From contig CAYZJV010000037.1 of the NCBI GenBank assembly GCA_964478945.1, positions 1 through 26,946 on the forward strand: a stretch of 26,946 nt of DNA. Reading direction: 5' to 3'. Of this stretch, positions 7,610-15,172 are shown in pieces (the first letter of the stretch is position 1; the number at the start of each line of letters is the position of its first letter). The notes below the pieces were generated by a model that was not told the origin of the DNA, made no database searches, and saw nothing but the letters and a program-made list of their open reading frames with translations. The translations under genes were made by a program, and so were the position numbers. Source of the DNA: CAYZJV01 sp964478945. Lineage in GTDB: Bacteria > Spirochaetota > Spirochaetia > Sphaerochaetales > Sphaerochaetaceae.

Positions 7610-7637
7610 ATTATACTCTTAATTATATAGTTGTAAA
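7610..7637 (-). promoter_or_regulatory. Candidate promoter of the AAA ATPase gene
   Basis: On the minus strand TTTACA (7632-7637) and a consensus TATAAT (7610-7615) are separated by 16 bases, about 40 bases before the ATPase start. The region is much AT-richer than its surroundings. This gives the inserted gene independent expression. Confidence 0.55.
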
Positions 7638-7934
7638 GAGAGCATATTGAATTGTAAGGGTTCGCTCGATTGGAAGGTCAATGCAAGATTTCACTACCCC
7701 CAGCAAACGGTGGACCCAGGAGGCTCTACCTTCTTTCAGGGCTCCAAGAATTGGTGCAAGATCCCTTTCGATTCCTCGCGATATTCCCCGTGCCACATCC
7801 TCGGGATGCACACATACGGTGGCACAGTGGTACCGTTTGGCCACCTCAAGACCACTGGTGATTTCCTCCTGGGTCAAATAGGGTCTCAGCAGTGAATGAT
7901 CGATCATCTTCGCTATCTCGGCACACCTGTCCAT
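7623..7934 (-). pseudogene. Truncated deoC copy with unrelated tail
   Basis: Codons 1-49 (MDRCAEIAKM through HPEDVAR) are identical in protein to the start of deoC at 5947. The copy has the same ribosome site and leader. After residue 49 the frame continues for 54 codons of unrelated sequence (GISRGIERDLAPILGALKEG...) until a stop in the ATPase promoter region. All catalytic residues (D93, K157, K186 of DeoC) are absent, so it cannot be an active aldolase. The tail is not recognised; it may be a scrap of whatever element carried the ATPase. The open frame could still be translated as a 103-residue peptide. Confidence 0.85.
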
Positions 7935-8009
7935 ACAAACCTCCCGAAGTTGCTTTCAGCAAACTACTTCCGGTTGATTGGGTCAATACCGATATCCATA
8001 CTCGGTTAC
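7787..8009. repeat. Long direct repeat, copy B (deoC 5' end plus leader)
   Basis: Partner of 5800-6022, same orientation, offset 1987, four mismatches seen. In this copy the leader continues intact to the 3' end of the KDG kinase, so this side probably preserves the ancestral kinase-deoC junction. Confidence 0.92.
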
Positions 8010-8061
8010 GGTACAGTTCACCTCCAACACTCAAGGAACTCGGGCAACCACTTGTATGGTA

Positions 8062-9087
8062 TTACCTTTGGACCCTTCCTGTTCCATCTCCCGACATGAG
8101 TTTCCTCACATCCGAAACAGTTACCCGGTTGAAATCTCCCAAGATGCTATGTTTCAGACATGAGGCTGCGACAGCGAATTCAAGGGCTTCCTGAGTTTCA
8201 GCATACTGGTTCAAACCATAAATGAGACCGGCTGCAAAACTATCGCCACCGCCGACCCTATCGACTATGTCACGAATTTCGTACTGTTTCGAAACGAAGA
8301 ATTGCTCACGGTCATTCAGACATGCCGCCCATCCATTATGATCGGCGCTATGACTTTCACGAAGTGTGATCGCTATCATCTTCATGTTCGGATACTGAGC
8401 AAGGACACGATCTCCAAGGGCCCTATATGCTTCGCGATGCAGTGTTCCGGTTTCCACATCCACATCCACCTGCATTCCCAACGATTTTTGGACATCTTCT
8501 TCGTTGGCTATCGCCACATCGACATATTTCGCCATTTCCGTCATTACATCCGCAGCATGTTTCCCATACTTCCAGAGGTTCTTCCGATAATTCAGATCAC
8601 AAGAGACGGTGATCCCTTTTGATTTGGCGAATTCCACCGATTCCAAACTCAGTAGCATCGCAGATTCGCTGATTGCCGGCGTAATACCGGTGATATGATA
8701 CCAATCTATTTTCGAGAATACATGTTCCCAATCGACATCACCCGGCTTTGCCTGTGCCATGCACGAATACTCCCTATCATACACCACCTTGCTTGGCAGT
8801 TGGTTCGCACCATTCTCAAGAAAATAGATTCCCATCCTACCGGGTTTCTGTTGGATGTGCGTGGTATCGACTCCAAATCGTCGCAACTCCTTGATACATT
8901 CGTTTCCGATAAGATTGTCCGGCAAGAAAGTAAAGAATTCCGTTTGCATACCGAAGTTGGCAAGGGATACTGCAACATTCGCTTCTCCTCCACCGAAAGT
9001 TGCTTCCATCATATTGTTTTGAAAAAACCTTTCATGGCCTGGAGCCCGTAAACGCAGCATTATTTCACCAAATGTCAAAACTCTCAT
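8062..9087 (-). CDS. kdgK: 2-keto-3-deoxygluconate kinase (PfkB family)
   Basis: A 341-residue PfkB/ribokinase-family kinase predicted to phosphorylate 2-keto-3-deoxygluconate to KDPG with ATP. Seen: N-terminal MRVLTFGEIMLRL, the FGGGEANVAVSLA signature (31-43), GRMGIYFLENGANQ (83-96, typical of KDG kinases), and GGGDSFAAGL (279-288) with catalytic base D282. The C-terminus (RKLMSGDGTGRVQR) is complete. The ribosome site GAGGTAGGG lies just before ATG 9087. It starts 10 bases after the aldolase stop, so it belongs to the ldh-aldolase-kinase operon. A fragment matching its C-terminus is left at 6029-6078. Exact sugar acid specificity (gluconate, galactonate or other stereoisomer) cannot be read from the sequence. 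Confidence 0.9.
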   Translation of the reverse strand: MRVLTFGEIMLRLRAPGHERFFQNNMMEATFGGGEANVAVSLANFGMQTEFFTFLPDNLIGNECIKELRRFGVDTTHIQQKPGRMGIYFLENGANQLPSKVVYDREYSCMAQAKPGDVDWEHVFSKIDWYHITGITPAISESAMLLSLESVEFAKSKGITVSCDLNYRKNLWKYGKHAADVMTEMAKYVDVAIANEEDVQKSLGMQVDVDVETGTLHREAYRALGDRVLAQYPNMKMIAITLRESHSADHNGWAACLNDREQFFVSKQYEIRDIVDRVGGGDSFAAGLIYGLNQYAETQEALEFAVAASCLKHSILGDFNRVTVSDVRKLMSGDGTGRVQR

Positions 9088-9097
9088 TTACCCTACC

Positions 9098-10054
9098 TCA
9101 CTTTTGCAGAAGATGAATTGCGAATCCTCCGATCTCGGATTTGAGATACACCGCCATCATCTTGTTGCCTTTATATTTCGCTGTTTCCAAATCAACTGCA
9201 AATCCCTTGTTCGCAAGATCCGCTATCGCGATATCGATCCTTCTTGTCCGTATCGCAAGATGACCTTTCTCTCCAAGATAGATTGATTTCATCACCTCGA
9301 TTGCATCGGAACTGAAATTCGAACTGCTTCCCCTTTTCATTGCAAAGCCAAACGCATTGGAAAATTCCTTGCTTACCATCTCGGCACTCTCTTCGTCCTC
9401 GGTATTGATTCCGACGTGGGCAAGTTCATATCCCAAGATTTCCATACGGGCTTCTATGCACAAATTGGTAATCTCATCAAATCTTTGTTCAGCAATCATA
9501 TCCTTGGGACAAACCCAGCTTCCTCCAACGGCATGGATAAAAGGAGCATCGATATATTCCCCAATATTCTTAGCATTGATCCCGCCGGTGGGAATGAACT
9601 TCACTTGTGGGAATGGACCATGCAAAGACTTCATAGCGGACAACCCACCATACACATTTGCAGGAAAGAACTTGACTACCGAAAGATGATGGTTCATCGC
9701 AGCCATGATCTCGCTTGGTGTCACACAACCTGGGATTACTGGTATCGCATTCGCAACACACCATGCAACGATGCTCTCGTCATATCCGGGCGATACTATG
9801 AACTTCGCACCACATGACACGGCCTGTTCACATTGTGCAAGTGTGACAATGGTACCCGCTCCGACTAGAATATCGGGACACTGCTCTGCCACACTTTTAA
9901 TGGACGCCGCCGCGGCTTCCGTTCGGAAAGTGATTTCCATCACGGTGATTCCACCGGCTAGAAGCGCTTTGGCTGTGGGAACGGCATCTTGTGCTTGCTC
10001 AAGGACCACGACTGGGACAAGTGCCGATTCAGCTAATTTCCGTACTACGTTCAT
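9098..10054 (-). CDS. eda: KDPG/KHG aldolase with C-terminal VOC-type domain
   Basis: The N-terminal 205 residues form a class I KDPG aldolase, cleaving KDPG into pyruvate and glyceraldehyde 3-phosphate. Seen: VMEITFRT with E40, GAGTI (66-70), SPGYDES (88-94), Schiff-base K128 in VVKFFPA and PTGGIN (155-160). From about residue 210 a second domain begins (YELAHVGINTEDEESA) and ends GGFAIHLLQK, the layout of a glyoxalase/VOC metal-binding fold. Aldolase-VOC fusions of about 320 residues are known in anaerobes; the role of the second domain is not settled. I prefer ATG 10052-10054: GAGG is seven bases before it but only one base before the ATG at 10058-10060. It lies 12 bases after the dehydrogenase stop, in the same operon. 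Confidence 0.9.
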   Translation of the reverse strand: MNVVRKLAESALVPVVVLEQAQDAVPTAKALLAGGITVMEITFRTEAAAASIKSVAEQCPDILVGAGTIVTLAQCEQAVSCGAKFIVSPGYDESIVAWCVANAIPVIPGCVTPSEIMAAMNHHLSVVKFFPANVYGGLSAMKSLHGPFPQVKFIPTGGINAKNIGEYIDAPFIHAVGGSWVCPKDMIAEQRFDEITNLCIEARMEILGYELAHVGINTEDEESAEMVSKEFSNAFGFAMKRGSSSNFSSDAIEVMKSIYLGEKGHLAIRTRRIDIAIADLANKGFAVDLETAKYKGNKMMAVYLKSEIGGFAIHLLQK

Positions 10055-10066
10055 GCTCATACCTCT

Positions 10067-11125
10067 TTATGATGTGATAAGTTTCAGTTCCACTTTGGAG
10101 TACTGCGAAAGTTCCATCAGGGATTGTTCGACTGCGAGAGGGAGAACGATACCCTCCTCTTCAGCTTTCAAGTGCTTCTCCCATTCAATCTCACCGGGAG
10201 TGTAGATTCTCGTCGAATCCATCGCCTTATCGGCACTCCTCAGTTGCTGTGCCATCAATTCCACCCGCTCGGGTAGACCGGTATCGCTGAATTTCGAGGG
10301 ATCAATGGCAATGAAGGTGTGACATACATTGTTCGTCTTTTCCAATGCAAAACACCAGCTGGGGATTTCCTTCCCCACGCTCGTACACCCATTGATCAGA
10401 AGTCCGCTGAGTAGATCCACCATCACCGCAAGTCCGTATCCTTTGTGTGCAGCCATTGGTTGCATGGCTCCTTCTTCAGGATATTTGCTGGGGTCTGTGG
10501 TGGGTAGGCCATCCTTATCGACAATCCAATGTGGTGGGATGCTCGTTCCATCACTCTTTGCCTGAACGACTTTCAATGAGGCGACACTACTGAGCGCCAC
10601 ATCAAAAAATATCGTGGGATATCTTTTGGATGGAGCTGCATAGGCAAAGGGATTGTTGCCGATCACCATTCCCTTGGCGCCGGGAACCGTCATATTCGGA
10701 TCCACATTACTCATGGAGATACCGATACAGCCATTGAGAGCCGCATAGTTGGCGTAGTATCCAGCAGCGCCATAGTGGCAACTGTTTTTTACGGATACCA
10801 AGGAAATTCCACTAGTCTTTGCCTTTTCAACCGCCATATCCATACCAATGGTTCCCGCAACCATACCAATGCCATCATGTGCATCCAATACCGCATAAGC
10901 CGGACCTTCGGTGATGATCTCTGGGTAAGACAATAGATCAAGTCCTCCCACATGTGCTTTACGAATATACCCATCGAGATTTTTTGTTCCATGACTATGT
11001 GTCCCAAAAGCGTCAGTCTCGACCAAGACTTCAGCAGTGGCTTCCGCGTTCGATAGCGACATTCCTTCCTTGCAAAGCACTGCGATGCAGAAGTCCTTGA
11101 GATCCTCGATTCGTATGGTGCCCAT
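10067..11125 (-). CDS. Ldh_2-family (malate/L-lactate type) NAD(P)-dependent oxidoreductase
   Basis: About 352 residues, normal for the malate/L-lactate/ureidoglycolate/2,3-diketogulonate reductase family (PF02615). Family marks: DAFGTHSHGTKNL near residue 38-50, SVKNSCHYGAAGYYANYA (about 111-128), MSNVDPNMTVPG, IGNNPFAYAAP and the C-terminal PEEGAMQPMAAHKGYGLAVMVDLLSG. These enzymes interconvert 2-hydroxy and 2-keto acids with NAD(P)H. In this operon it probably oxidises or reduces a sugar acid on the way to KDG (inference). The longest frame begins at GTG 11131 but AAGGAG directly abuts it; AAGGAG sits five bases before ATG 11125, which I take as the start. First gene of the operon. Confidence 0.9.
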   Translation of the reverse strand: MGTIRIEDLKDFCIAVLCKEGMSLSNAEATAEVLVETDAFGTHSHGTKNLDGYIRKAHVGGLDLLSYPEIITEGPAYAVLDAHDGIGMVAGTIGMDMAVEKAKTSGISLVSVKNSCHYGAAGYYANYAALNGCIGISMSNVDPNMTVPGAKGMVIGNNPFAYAAPSKRYPTIFFDVALSSVASLKVVQAKSDGTSIPPHWIVDKDGLPTTDPSKYPEEGAMQPMAAHKGYGLAVMVDLLSGLLINGCTSVGKEIPSWCFALEKTNNVCHTFIAIDPSKFSDTGLPERVELMAQQLRSADKAMDSTRIYTPGEIEWEKHLKAEEEGIVLPLAVEQSLMELSQYSKVELKLITS

Positions 11126-11151
11126 ACCCACTCCTTTTTTATTTTATCCGT

Positions 11152-11174
11152 ATATGCGAACATAGTTCTTATAT
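11152..11174. promoter_or_regulatory. Imperfect palindrome downstream of the promoter, candidate IclR/KdgR operator
   Basis: ATATGCGAAC (11152-11161) and GTTCTTATAT (11165-11174) pair at 8 of 10 positions around a 3-base centre (ATA). It lies just downstream of the predicted transcription start of the ldh operon and about 27 bases before ATG 11125. The adjacent IclR-type regulator is the natural candidate to bind it as a repressor. Confidence 0.55.
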
Positions 11175-11185
11175 CCGCACTTTTA

Positions 11186-11214
11186 ATCATACGCAGGGGT
11201 GTGGTATCTGTCAA
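11186..11214 (-). promoter_or_regulatory. Strong sigma-70-type promoter of the ldh-eda-kdgK operon
   Basis: On the minus strand a consensus TTGACA (11209-11214) and TATGAT (11186-11191) are separated by exactly 17 bases. The predicted start is near 11179, beside the palindrome at 11152-11174. This is the best promoter match in the window. Confidence 0.72.
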
Positions 11215-11514
11215 CATGTTTCTTGGTATGCTTATATTCAGAGAGAGAGACTTCCTGATGTTTCTTGAATGAAATCGAGGGTTATCATCGTTGGACAGTT
11301 TGATTTTACCAGACGCTGGAATTCCATTTGCATTGGTTTTGTCACATTGAGTTTCTCTTGTTAACAAAAGGAATACTTCTTATGCCATTTTGAATAGTGA
11401 TTGCTACTCAGGTTACTTTATTCACCTTGAACCAAAGCGGCTTGGCGTATAATCTCTACCCTACAATTCACACAGGATAATTCTCTAAGTGGGAATGACG
11501 TCACCTCGTTTGGA
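11215..11514. other. Intergenic stretch between the IclR gene and the ldh promoter
   Basis: This 300-base stretch holds no convincing gene. A plus-strand TTGAAC (11427-11432) and TATAAT (11448-11453) are only 15 bases apart and point into the IclR coding strand from behind, so an antisense transcript is possible but unsupported. No clear terminator for the IclR gene was found. Confidence 0.6.
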
Positions 11515-12309
11515 TCATGCTGTTGTCTTGGTGTTACGATAGAGATCGTTACCTAAAAATCCCAGTCGCTTGGAAATTACCAATGCGGCGTGTTGAACCA
11601 TCTTCCCAAGTTCCCGAATTCTACTTTCGGAAGTAGGGTCCTTCATTACCACGATGCTGATTGCACCGAGTACCTTTCCATCGATATCGAGCACAGGAGC
11701 GGCAACCGGACAAGCAAAGGCCGAATTCTCCGAAGTCGCATCGGTTGCATATCCATCGGACCTGACCGAATGCAGATAGGTGATCAAAGATGCCGGGTCA
11801 TGGATAGAAGGGATACTACTCTTGCGATACATCTCTTGGGTAACGCAATCCAAAGCATCGTCATCCGATAAGGCGGCAAGGATAGCTTTCCCAAGTGCCG
11901 CACTGAGCAAGTGCCGCACCTCACCTACCGAATACACCGTCTGGTATTCCGAATTTGACTTGAACTTCATGATATAGATGAAGTCATTCGACCCGCTGCG
12001 CAGTGCCATATACACTGTCTCATCGGTTGCGGAATTCAGATCTGCGAGTATCGGTCTTGCGACCTTGTCGGCCGAGGTATTGTTCAGATAAGAATAGCCG
12101 ATCTTGAAAGAACCAATTCCAATTCGATACGTTTTATCCTTCTCTTGCGATACCTCGACAAGCTCTTTGAGGACGAGCGTCTGGAGTATATCAAACACAC
12201 TACTCTTTGGAATCGATAGCGCGTGGGTAATCTGCGTGAGAGTCATCCCTTCTTGCACGGATGAAAGCAATTTGAGGATTTCCACGGTCTTACTCACAGT
12301 ATTGTTCAT
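11515..12309 (-). CDS. IclR-family transcriptional regulator
   Basis: A 264-residue regulator of normal IclR length. The N-terminal winged helix-turn-helix is VSKTVEILKLLSSVQEGMTLTQITHALSIPKSSVFDILQTL (about 5-45). The C-terminal effector domain contains LRSGSNDFIYIMKF, HLLSAALGKAILAAL (133-147), SENSAFACPVAAPVLDIDGKVLGAISIV and a final helix ELGKMVQHAALVISKRLGFL. These match the family, whose KdgR members sense 2-keto-3-deoxygluconate. It lies upstream of, and in the same direction as, the ldh-eda-kdgK operon, which fits a KdgR-like role (inference). The ribosome site is weak: AAGG lies 11 bases before ATG 12309. Confidence 0.92.
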   Translation of the reverse strand: MNNTVSKTVEILKLLSSVQEGMTLTQITHALSIPKSSVFDILQTLVLKELVEVSQEKDKTYRIGIGSFKIGYSYLNNTSADKVARPILADLNSATDETVYMALRSGSNDFIYIMKFKSNSEYQTVYSVGEVRHLLSAALGKAILAALSDDDALDCVTQEMYRKSSIPSIHDPASLITYLHSVRSDGYATDATSENSAFACPVAAPVLDIDGKVLGAISIVVMKDPTSESRIRELGKMVQHAALVISKRLGFLGNDLYRNTKTTA

Positions 12310-12683
12310 AATTATCTTAACCTTGGGTTCGTACCGGTATCGCAGTAGTGTGTTCCTGCAACACGCAAACCAATGTTATTCTACACGATTCACCCAATGT
12401 GTCCAGACCAATTGGGAAGTTTGAGTGTGGAACATCAAGCCATGCGATTCATATAGGAACCAGCTTCAGCAAGATTCAAACGTATAACTCCAATGGTTGT
12501 CATGAGCAAATGGAGAACCGCCACATGGAATCGAGTGGAGAATCTTCCCATCAGAAGATAATTCGATGCCAGAATTTGCATATGGATCAGTCTAATCAAA
12601 ACGTGGGAATTGTTGTTGACGCAACCTACTTGCAGAACAACATCCTGTGAAACGGGGACCCGAAGAAAAGTGAAGTCTGTCTT
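12310..12683. other. 374-base intergenic region upstream of the IclR gene
   Basis: No gene is supported here. It should hold the IclR promoter: TAGAAT occurs on the minus strand near 12377, without a clear -35. A loose inverted repeat, CCCAAT (12393-12398) and ATTGGG (12411-12416), and a short stem GTGTT/AACAC near 12350-12364 may be operator-like. No good terminator for the aminotransferase end was seen. Confidence 0.4.
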
Positions 12684-13889
12684 TCAAGACATTGCCGTCT
12701 TGGTACGGTACAGTTCCAATCCCTTCTTCAATATTTCAACTGCCTGGAGGAGGATTGGAGTATCGAGTACTGCAGCCAGTCTGATCTCTTGCTTGCCACG
12801 GTGTGCATCGGCATAGAATCCGGAGGCTGGAGCCACCAGCAGAGTGTGTCCATCCACACGAACAGAGGTGAGGAGAAATTTGGCAAACTCAAGGGCATCG
12901 TCGACAGGAAGCCGAACCATAACATAGAAAGCCCCTCTGGGACGAACATACTCGACATGGCCAAGCGCATCGAGGGACTCGCAGAGGACTGCTATCCTCT
13001 GCTCATACAATCGTTTCATTTGCAGGATCTCTTGATCACCATGTTCGATGAGATGGGCCGCAGCATCCTGTTCAATCGTGGGAGGGGAAAGTCTTCCCTG
13101 GGCAAGTTTCAAAACTTGATTGTTGAGCTCGGTATTGGCACAGATGAGCGCTCCCAGACGCGCTCCACACGCACTATATCTTTTGGAAAGACTATCCACC
13201 ACAATACCACATGCTCTTCCGGAGGGAAAATCGAGTACACTCAGGGATTCTGTTCCATAGACGAAATCCCGATATACTTCATCGGCTATCACCCAAAGGT
13301 CGTGTCCTTTGCAGAAATCCAACAACTTTTCAAGTTCTTGTCTTTCATAAACCACTCCGGTTGGGTTGTTGGGATTGCACAATAGCAGTGCTTTGGTCTT
13401 CTTTGTGATATAGGGAAGGATCTCTTGTGGTGAAGGTGGTGAGAATCCTTTCTCCCAATAGGTGGGAATGACAACCATTTTGAGCCCTGCTGTGGCACAC
13501 AAAGTTCTGTAGTTGGTATAGAAGGGTTCGAATACCAACACCTCATCACCACTGTCGGCTACGGCGAGCAAAGAGAATAAAAGCGCCTCGCTCGCAGCTG
13601 TAGTGACCAACACATTGTCCAATGTGATGTCGGTTCCCCTTCTTGTATAAAAATCCACGAACGCGTTGCGAAGCGGAAGACTTCCTTGGGAAGGACCATA
13701 CGGCAAATGGGAAACACCCTGCAACGAAGAGCCCAAGCAATCCCAGAAGAGTGATGGAGTGGGGATATCGGGTTGTCCGATATTGGCATGAATCACCGTG
13801 ACTCCCTCTTCCTTCACCTTTTGTTCCAATGGATACAGGTTTCTAATGGGAGAATACTCCATAGCCTCGATTCTTTGCGCACACCTCAT
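12684..13889 (-). CDS. PLP-dependent aminotransferase, class I/II (AspC fold)
   Basis: A 401-residue fold-type I aminotransferase, cytoplasmic, transferring an amino group from an amino acid to a keto acid through pyridoxal phosphate. Motifs: HANIGQPDIPTP (34-45), YGPSQGSLPLR (64-74), TTAASEALLF (96-105), CNPNNPTGVVY (171-181), ADEVYRDFVY (202-211) with D203 and Y206, and the PLP lysine K236 in DSLSKRYSACGARLG, followed by R244. GGGGG lies seven bases before ATG 13889. Substrate is not predictable. In a cluster with an oxidoreductase and a neuraminate-lyase-like aldolase it might act on a keto or amino sugar, but PLP enzymes acting on nucleotide amino sugars usually belong to another subfamily, so amino acid metabolism is at least as likely. 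Confidence 0.9.
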   Translation of the reverse strand: MRCAQRIEAMEYSPIRNLYPLEQKVKEEGVTVIHANIGQPDIPTPSLFWDCLGSSLQGVSHLPYGPSQGSLPLRNAFVDFYTRRGTDITLDNVLVTTAASEALLFSLLAVADSGDEVLVFEPFYTNYRTLCATAGLKMVVIPTYWEKGFSPPSPQEILPYITKKTKALLLCNPNNPTGVVYERQELEKLLDFCKGHDLWVIADEVYRDFVYGTESLSVLDFPSGRACGIVVDSLSKRYSACGARLGALICANTELNNQVLKLAQGRLSPPTIEQDAAAHLIEHGDQEILQMKRLYEQRIAVLCESLDALGHVEYVRPRGAFYVMVRLPVDDALEFAKFLLTSVRVDGHTLLVAPASGFYADAHRGKQEIRLAAVLDTPILLQAVEILKKGLELYRTKTAMS

Positions 13890-13989
13890 GTTAGCCCCCG
13901 ATGCAACATGCTTCTTCCTTCAATGGAGAGTATTCCATGGCAGACAGTTCAATTGGAGTCGATCATACCTATTGCACCATCTGAATCCC

Positions 13990-15069
13990 TTATCTCGTGT
14001 TATCGACAACTTTGGGTGCACCACCATCTCGAGCAGATTCATGTGCACGCATCATCAGATTGACATTGTGCAGGGCACCCAAACCCGAAAGGGGAATCCC
14101 TAGTCGAATCGACTGCGCATGCTCACTTATCTGACTTTGATAGATATTTACCACAGGTCCCTTCGAACAGCTTTCAACCGAACCATTCTCGGACACAAGT
14201 TGGACACCGATCGAGACAGCCTCATCCGCATGGCCCGACAGTTGGAACATGGTCCCCTTTGCGTACAGAGCCCCCGTGGTTCCGTACACCTCATACCCAA
14301 GATCACCGATGGTTTGCTCCAATGTACATCTAGGTTGGTTGAACGCGACTCGAATCGTGCCGGTGATCCCTTTGTCAGTTGTAAAATCGATAATCGCACC
14401 ATCTTCCACCGCTATGGAAAGTCGCTTTGGGATATACACACACTGCAGCGATACAATGGTATCGTCGGTTAAGAACTCCGCCATATAAAAACAGTGGCTG
14501 GCGACATCTCCGATGGGACCGCCCAACTCTTCAGGTTTCGCGCACCTCCATGTGGCCGCTTCTTCAGCTGTTCCACCAAAGGGGAACTCCATATGCAGTA
14601 CGAGATGCTTCACATCTCCCAACGCACCCTTGCGTATCATATCCCGGGCATACAGATTGTGCGTATTCTTCACCATCATGTGGTCCACTCCAATGCTGAG
14701 CCCTTTTTGCGAAGCCAATTCACATAGTTGGCGAACCTCTTCTGTGGTTACTCCCGCCGGTTTTTCAATGAACACATGCTTATTGTGCGATAGTACCTGT
14801 CGTGCAATCGGAGCATGGGTCGTATTGTTTGTTGCGATGACCACCGCTTCAATTCGTTCATCGGAGAGCAGGTCATCGATCGAATCGAACCATTCCACTC
14901 CCAAATTCTTTGCTTGTGTACTACGACGGGTATCGATATCGAAGGCACCGACAAGCATTGCATCTGGATTTGGGGAAAAGCGGGAACGGTCCAAACCAAA
15001 CCCTTCCTTTGCTATCCTCTGTTCCGCAATTCCTCCAAAACCAATCATTCCATAGCGAACCGGATCCAT
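13990..15069 (-). CDS. Gfo/Idh/MocA-family oxidoreductase
   Basis: About 359 residues, a usual length for this NAD(P)-dependent sugar oxidoreductase family. The Rossmann domain begins YGMIGFGGIAEQRIA (6-20), with VVIATNNTTHAPIA (76-89) and the catalytic-region FIEKPAG (100-106, K103). The C-terminal alpha/beta domain has GGPIGDVASHCFYMAEFL with the family DxxxH pattern. It typically oxidises or reduces a hydroxyl of a sugar, inositol or sialic-acid-like compound. The longest frame begins with TTG 15087, but GAGGGGG lies five bases before ATG 15069, which I take as the start. Its position with the sialidase-like and neuraminate-lyase-like genes suggests a related intracellular sugar substrate (inference); redox-assisted glycosidic cleavage is another family activity. 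Confidence 0.9.
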   Translation of the reverse strand: MDPVRYGMIGFGGIAEQRIAKEGFGLDRSRFSPNPDAMLVGAFDIDTRRSTQAKNLGVEWFDSIDDLLSDERIEAVVIATNNTTHAPIARQVLSHNKHVFIEKPAGVTTEEVRQLCELASQKGLSIGVDHMMVKNTHNLYARDMIRKGALGDVKHLVLHMEFPFGGTAEEAATWRCAKPEELGGPIGDVASHCFYMAEFLTDDTIVSLQCVYIPKRLSIAVEDGAIIDFTTDKGITGTIRVAFNQPRCTLEQTIGDLGYEVYGTTGALYAKGTMFQLSGHADEAVSIGVQLVSENGSVESCSKGPVVNIYQSQISEHAQSIRLGIPLSGLGALHNVNLMMRAHESARDGGAPKVVDNTR

Positions 15070-15106
15070 CCTTACCCCCTCATCCAAATTGGAGCTTCTC
15101 AGCGAG

Positions 15107-15128
15107 AAACTGTTACTGTTACCAGTTT
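15107..15128. promoter_or_regulatory. Inverted repeat between the AraC-type and oxidoreductase genes
   Basis: AAACTG (15107-15112) and CAGTTT (15123-15128) form 6-bp arms around 10 bases. On the minus strand it overlaps a TATAAA -10-like box and lies upstream of the oxidoreductase gene. It could be an operator or a weak terminator for the AraC-type gene; too short to decide. Confidence 0.25.
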
Positions 15129-15172
15129 ATAAGAGAAGGTCTGCGATGACTCTACACTTTCTTTTGTATACT

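Noticed and set aside
5800..8009. Compound transposon or insertion sequence with the 223-bp repeats as ends
   Set aside because: No transposase gene, no terminal inverted repeats, and the repeats are ordinary deoC sequence; a duplication explains them better.
11427..11453. Plus-strand TTGAAC and TATAAT resembling a promoter
   Set aside because: Spacing is only 15 bases and it points into the antisense of the IclR gene with no plus-strand gene to serve.
12348..12650. A 100-codon plus-strand frame in the IclR upstream region
   Set aside because: No ribosome site, no recognisable motif, low-complexity His/Ser-rich composition.
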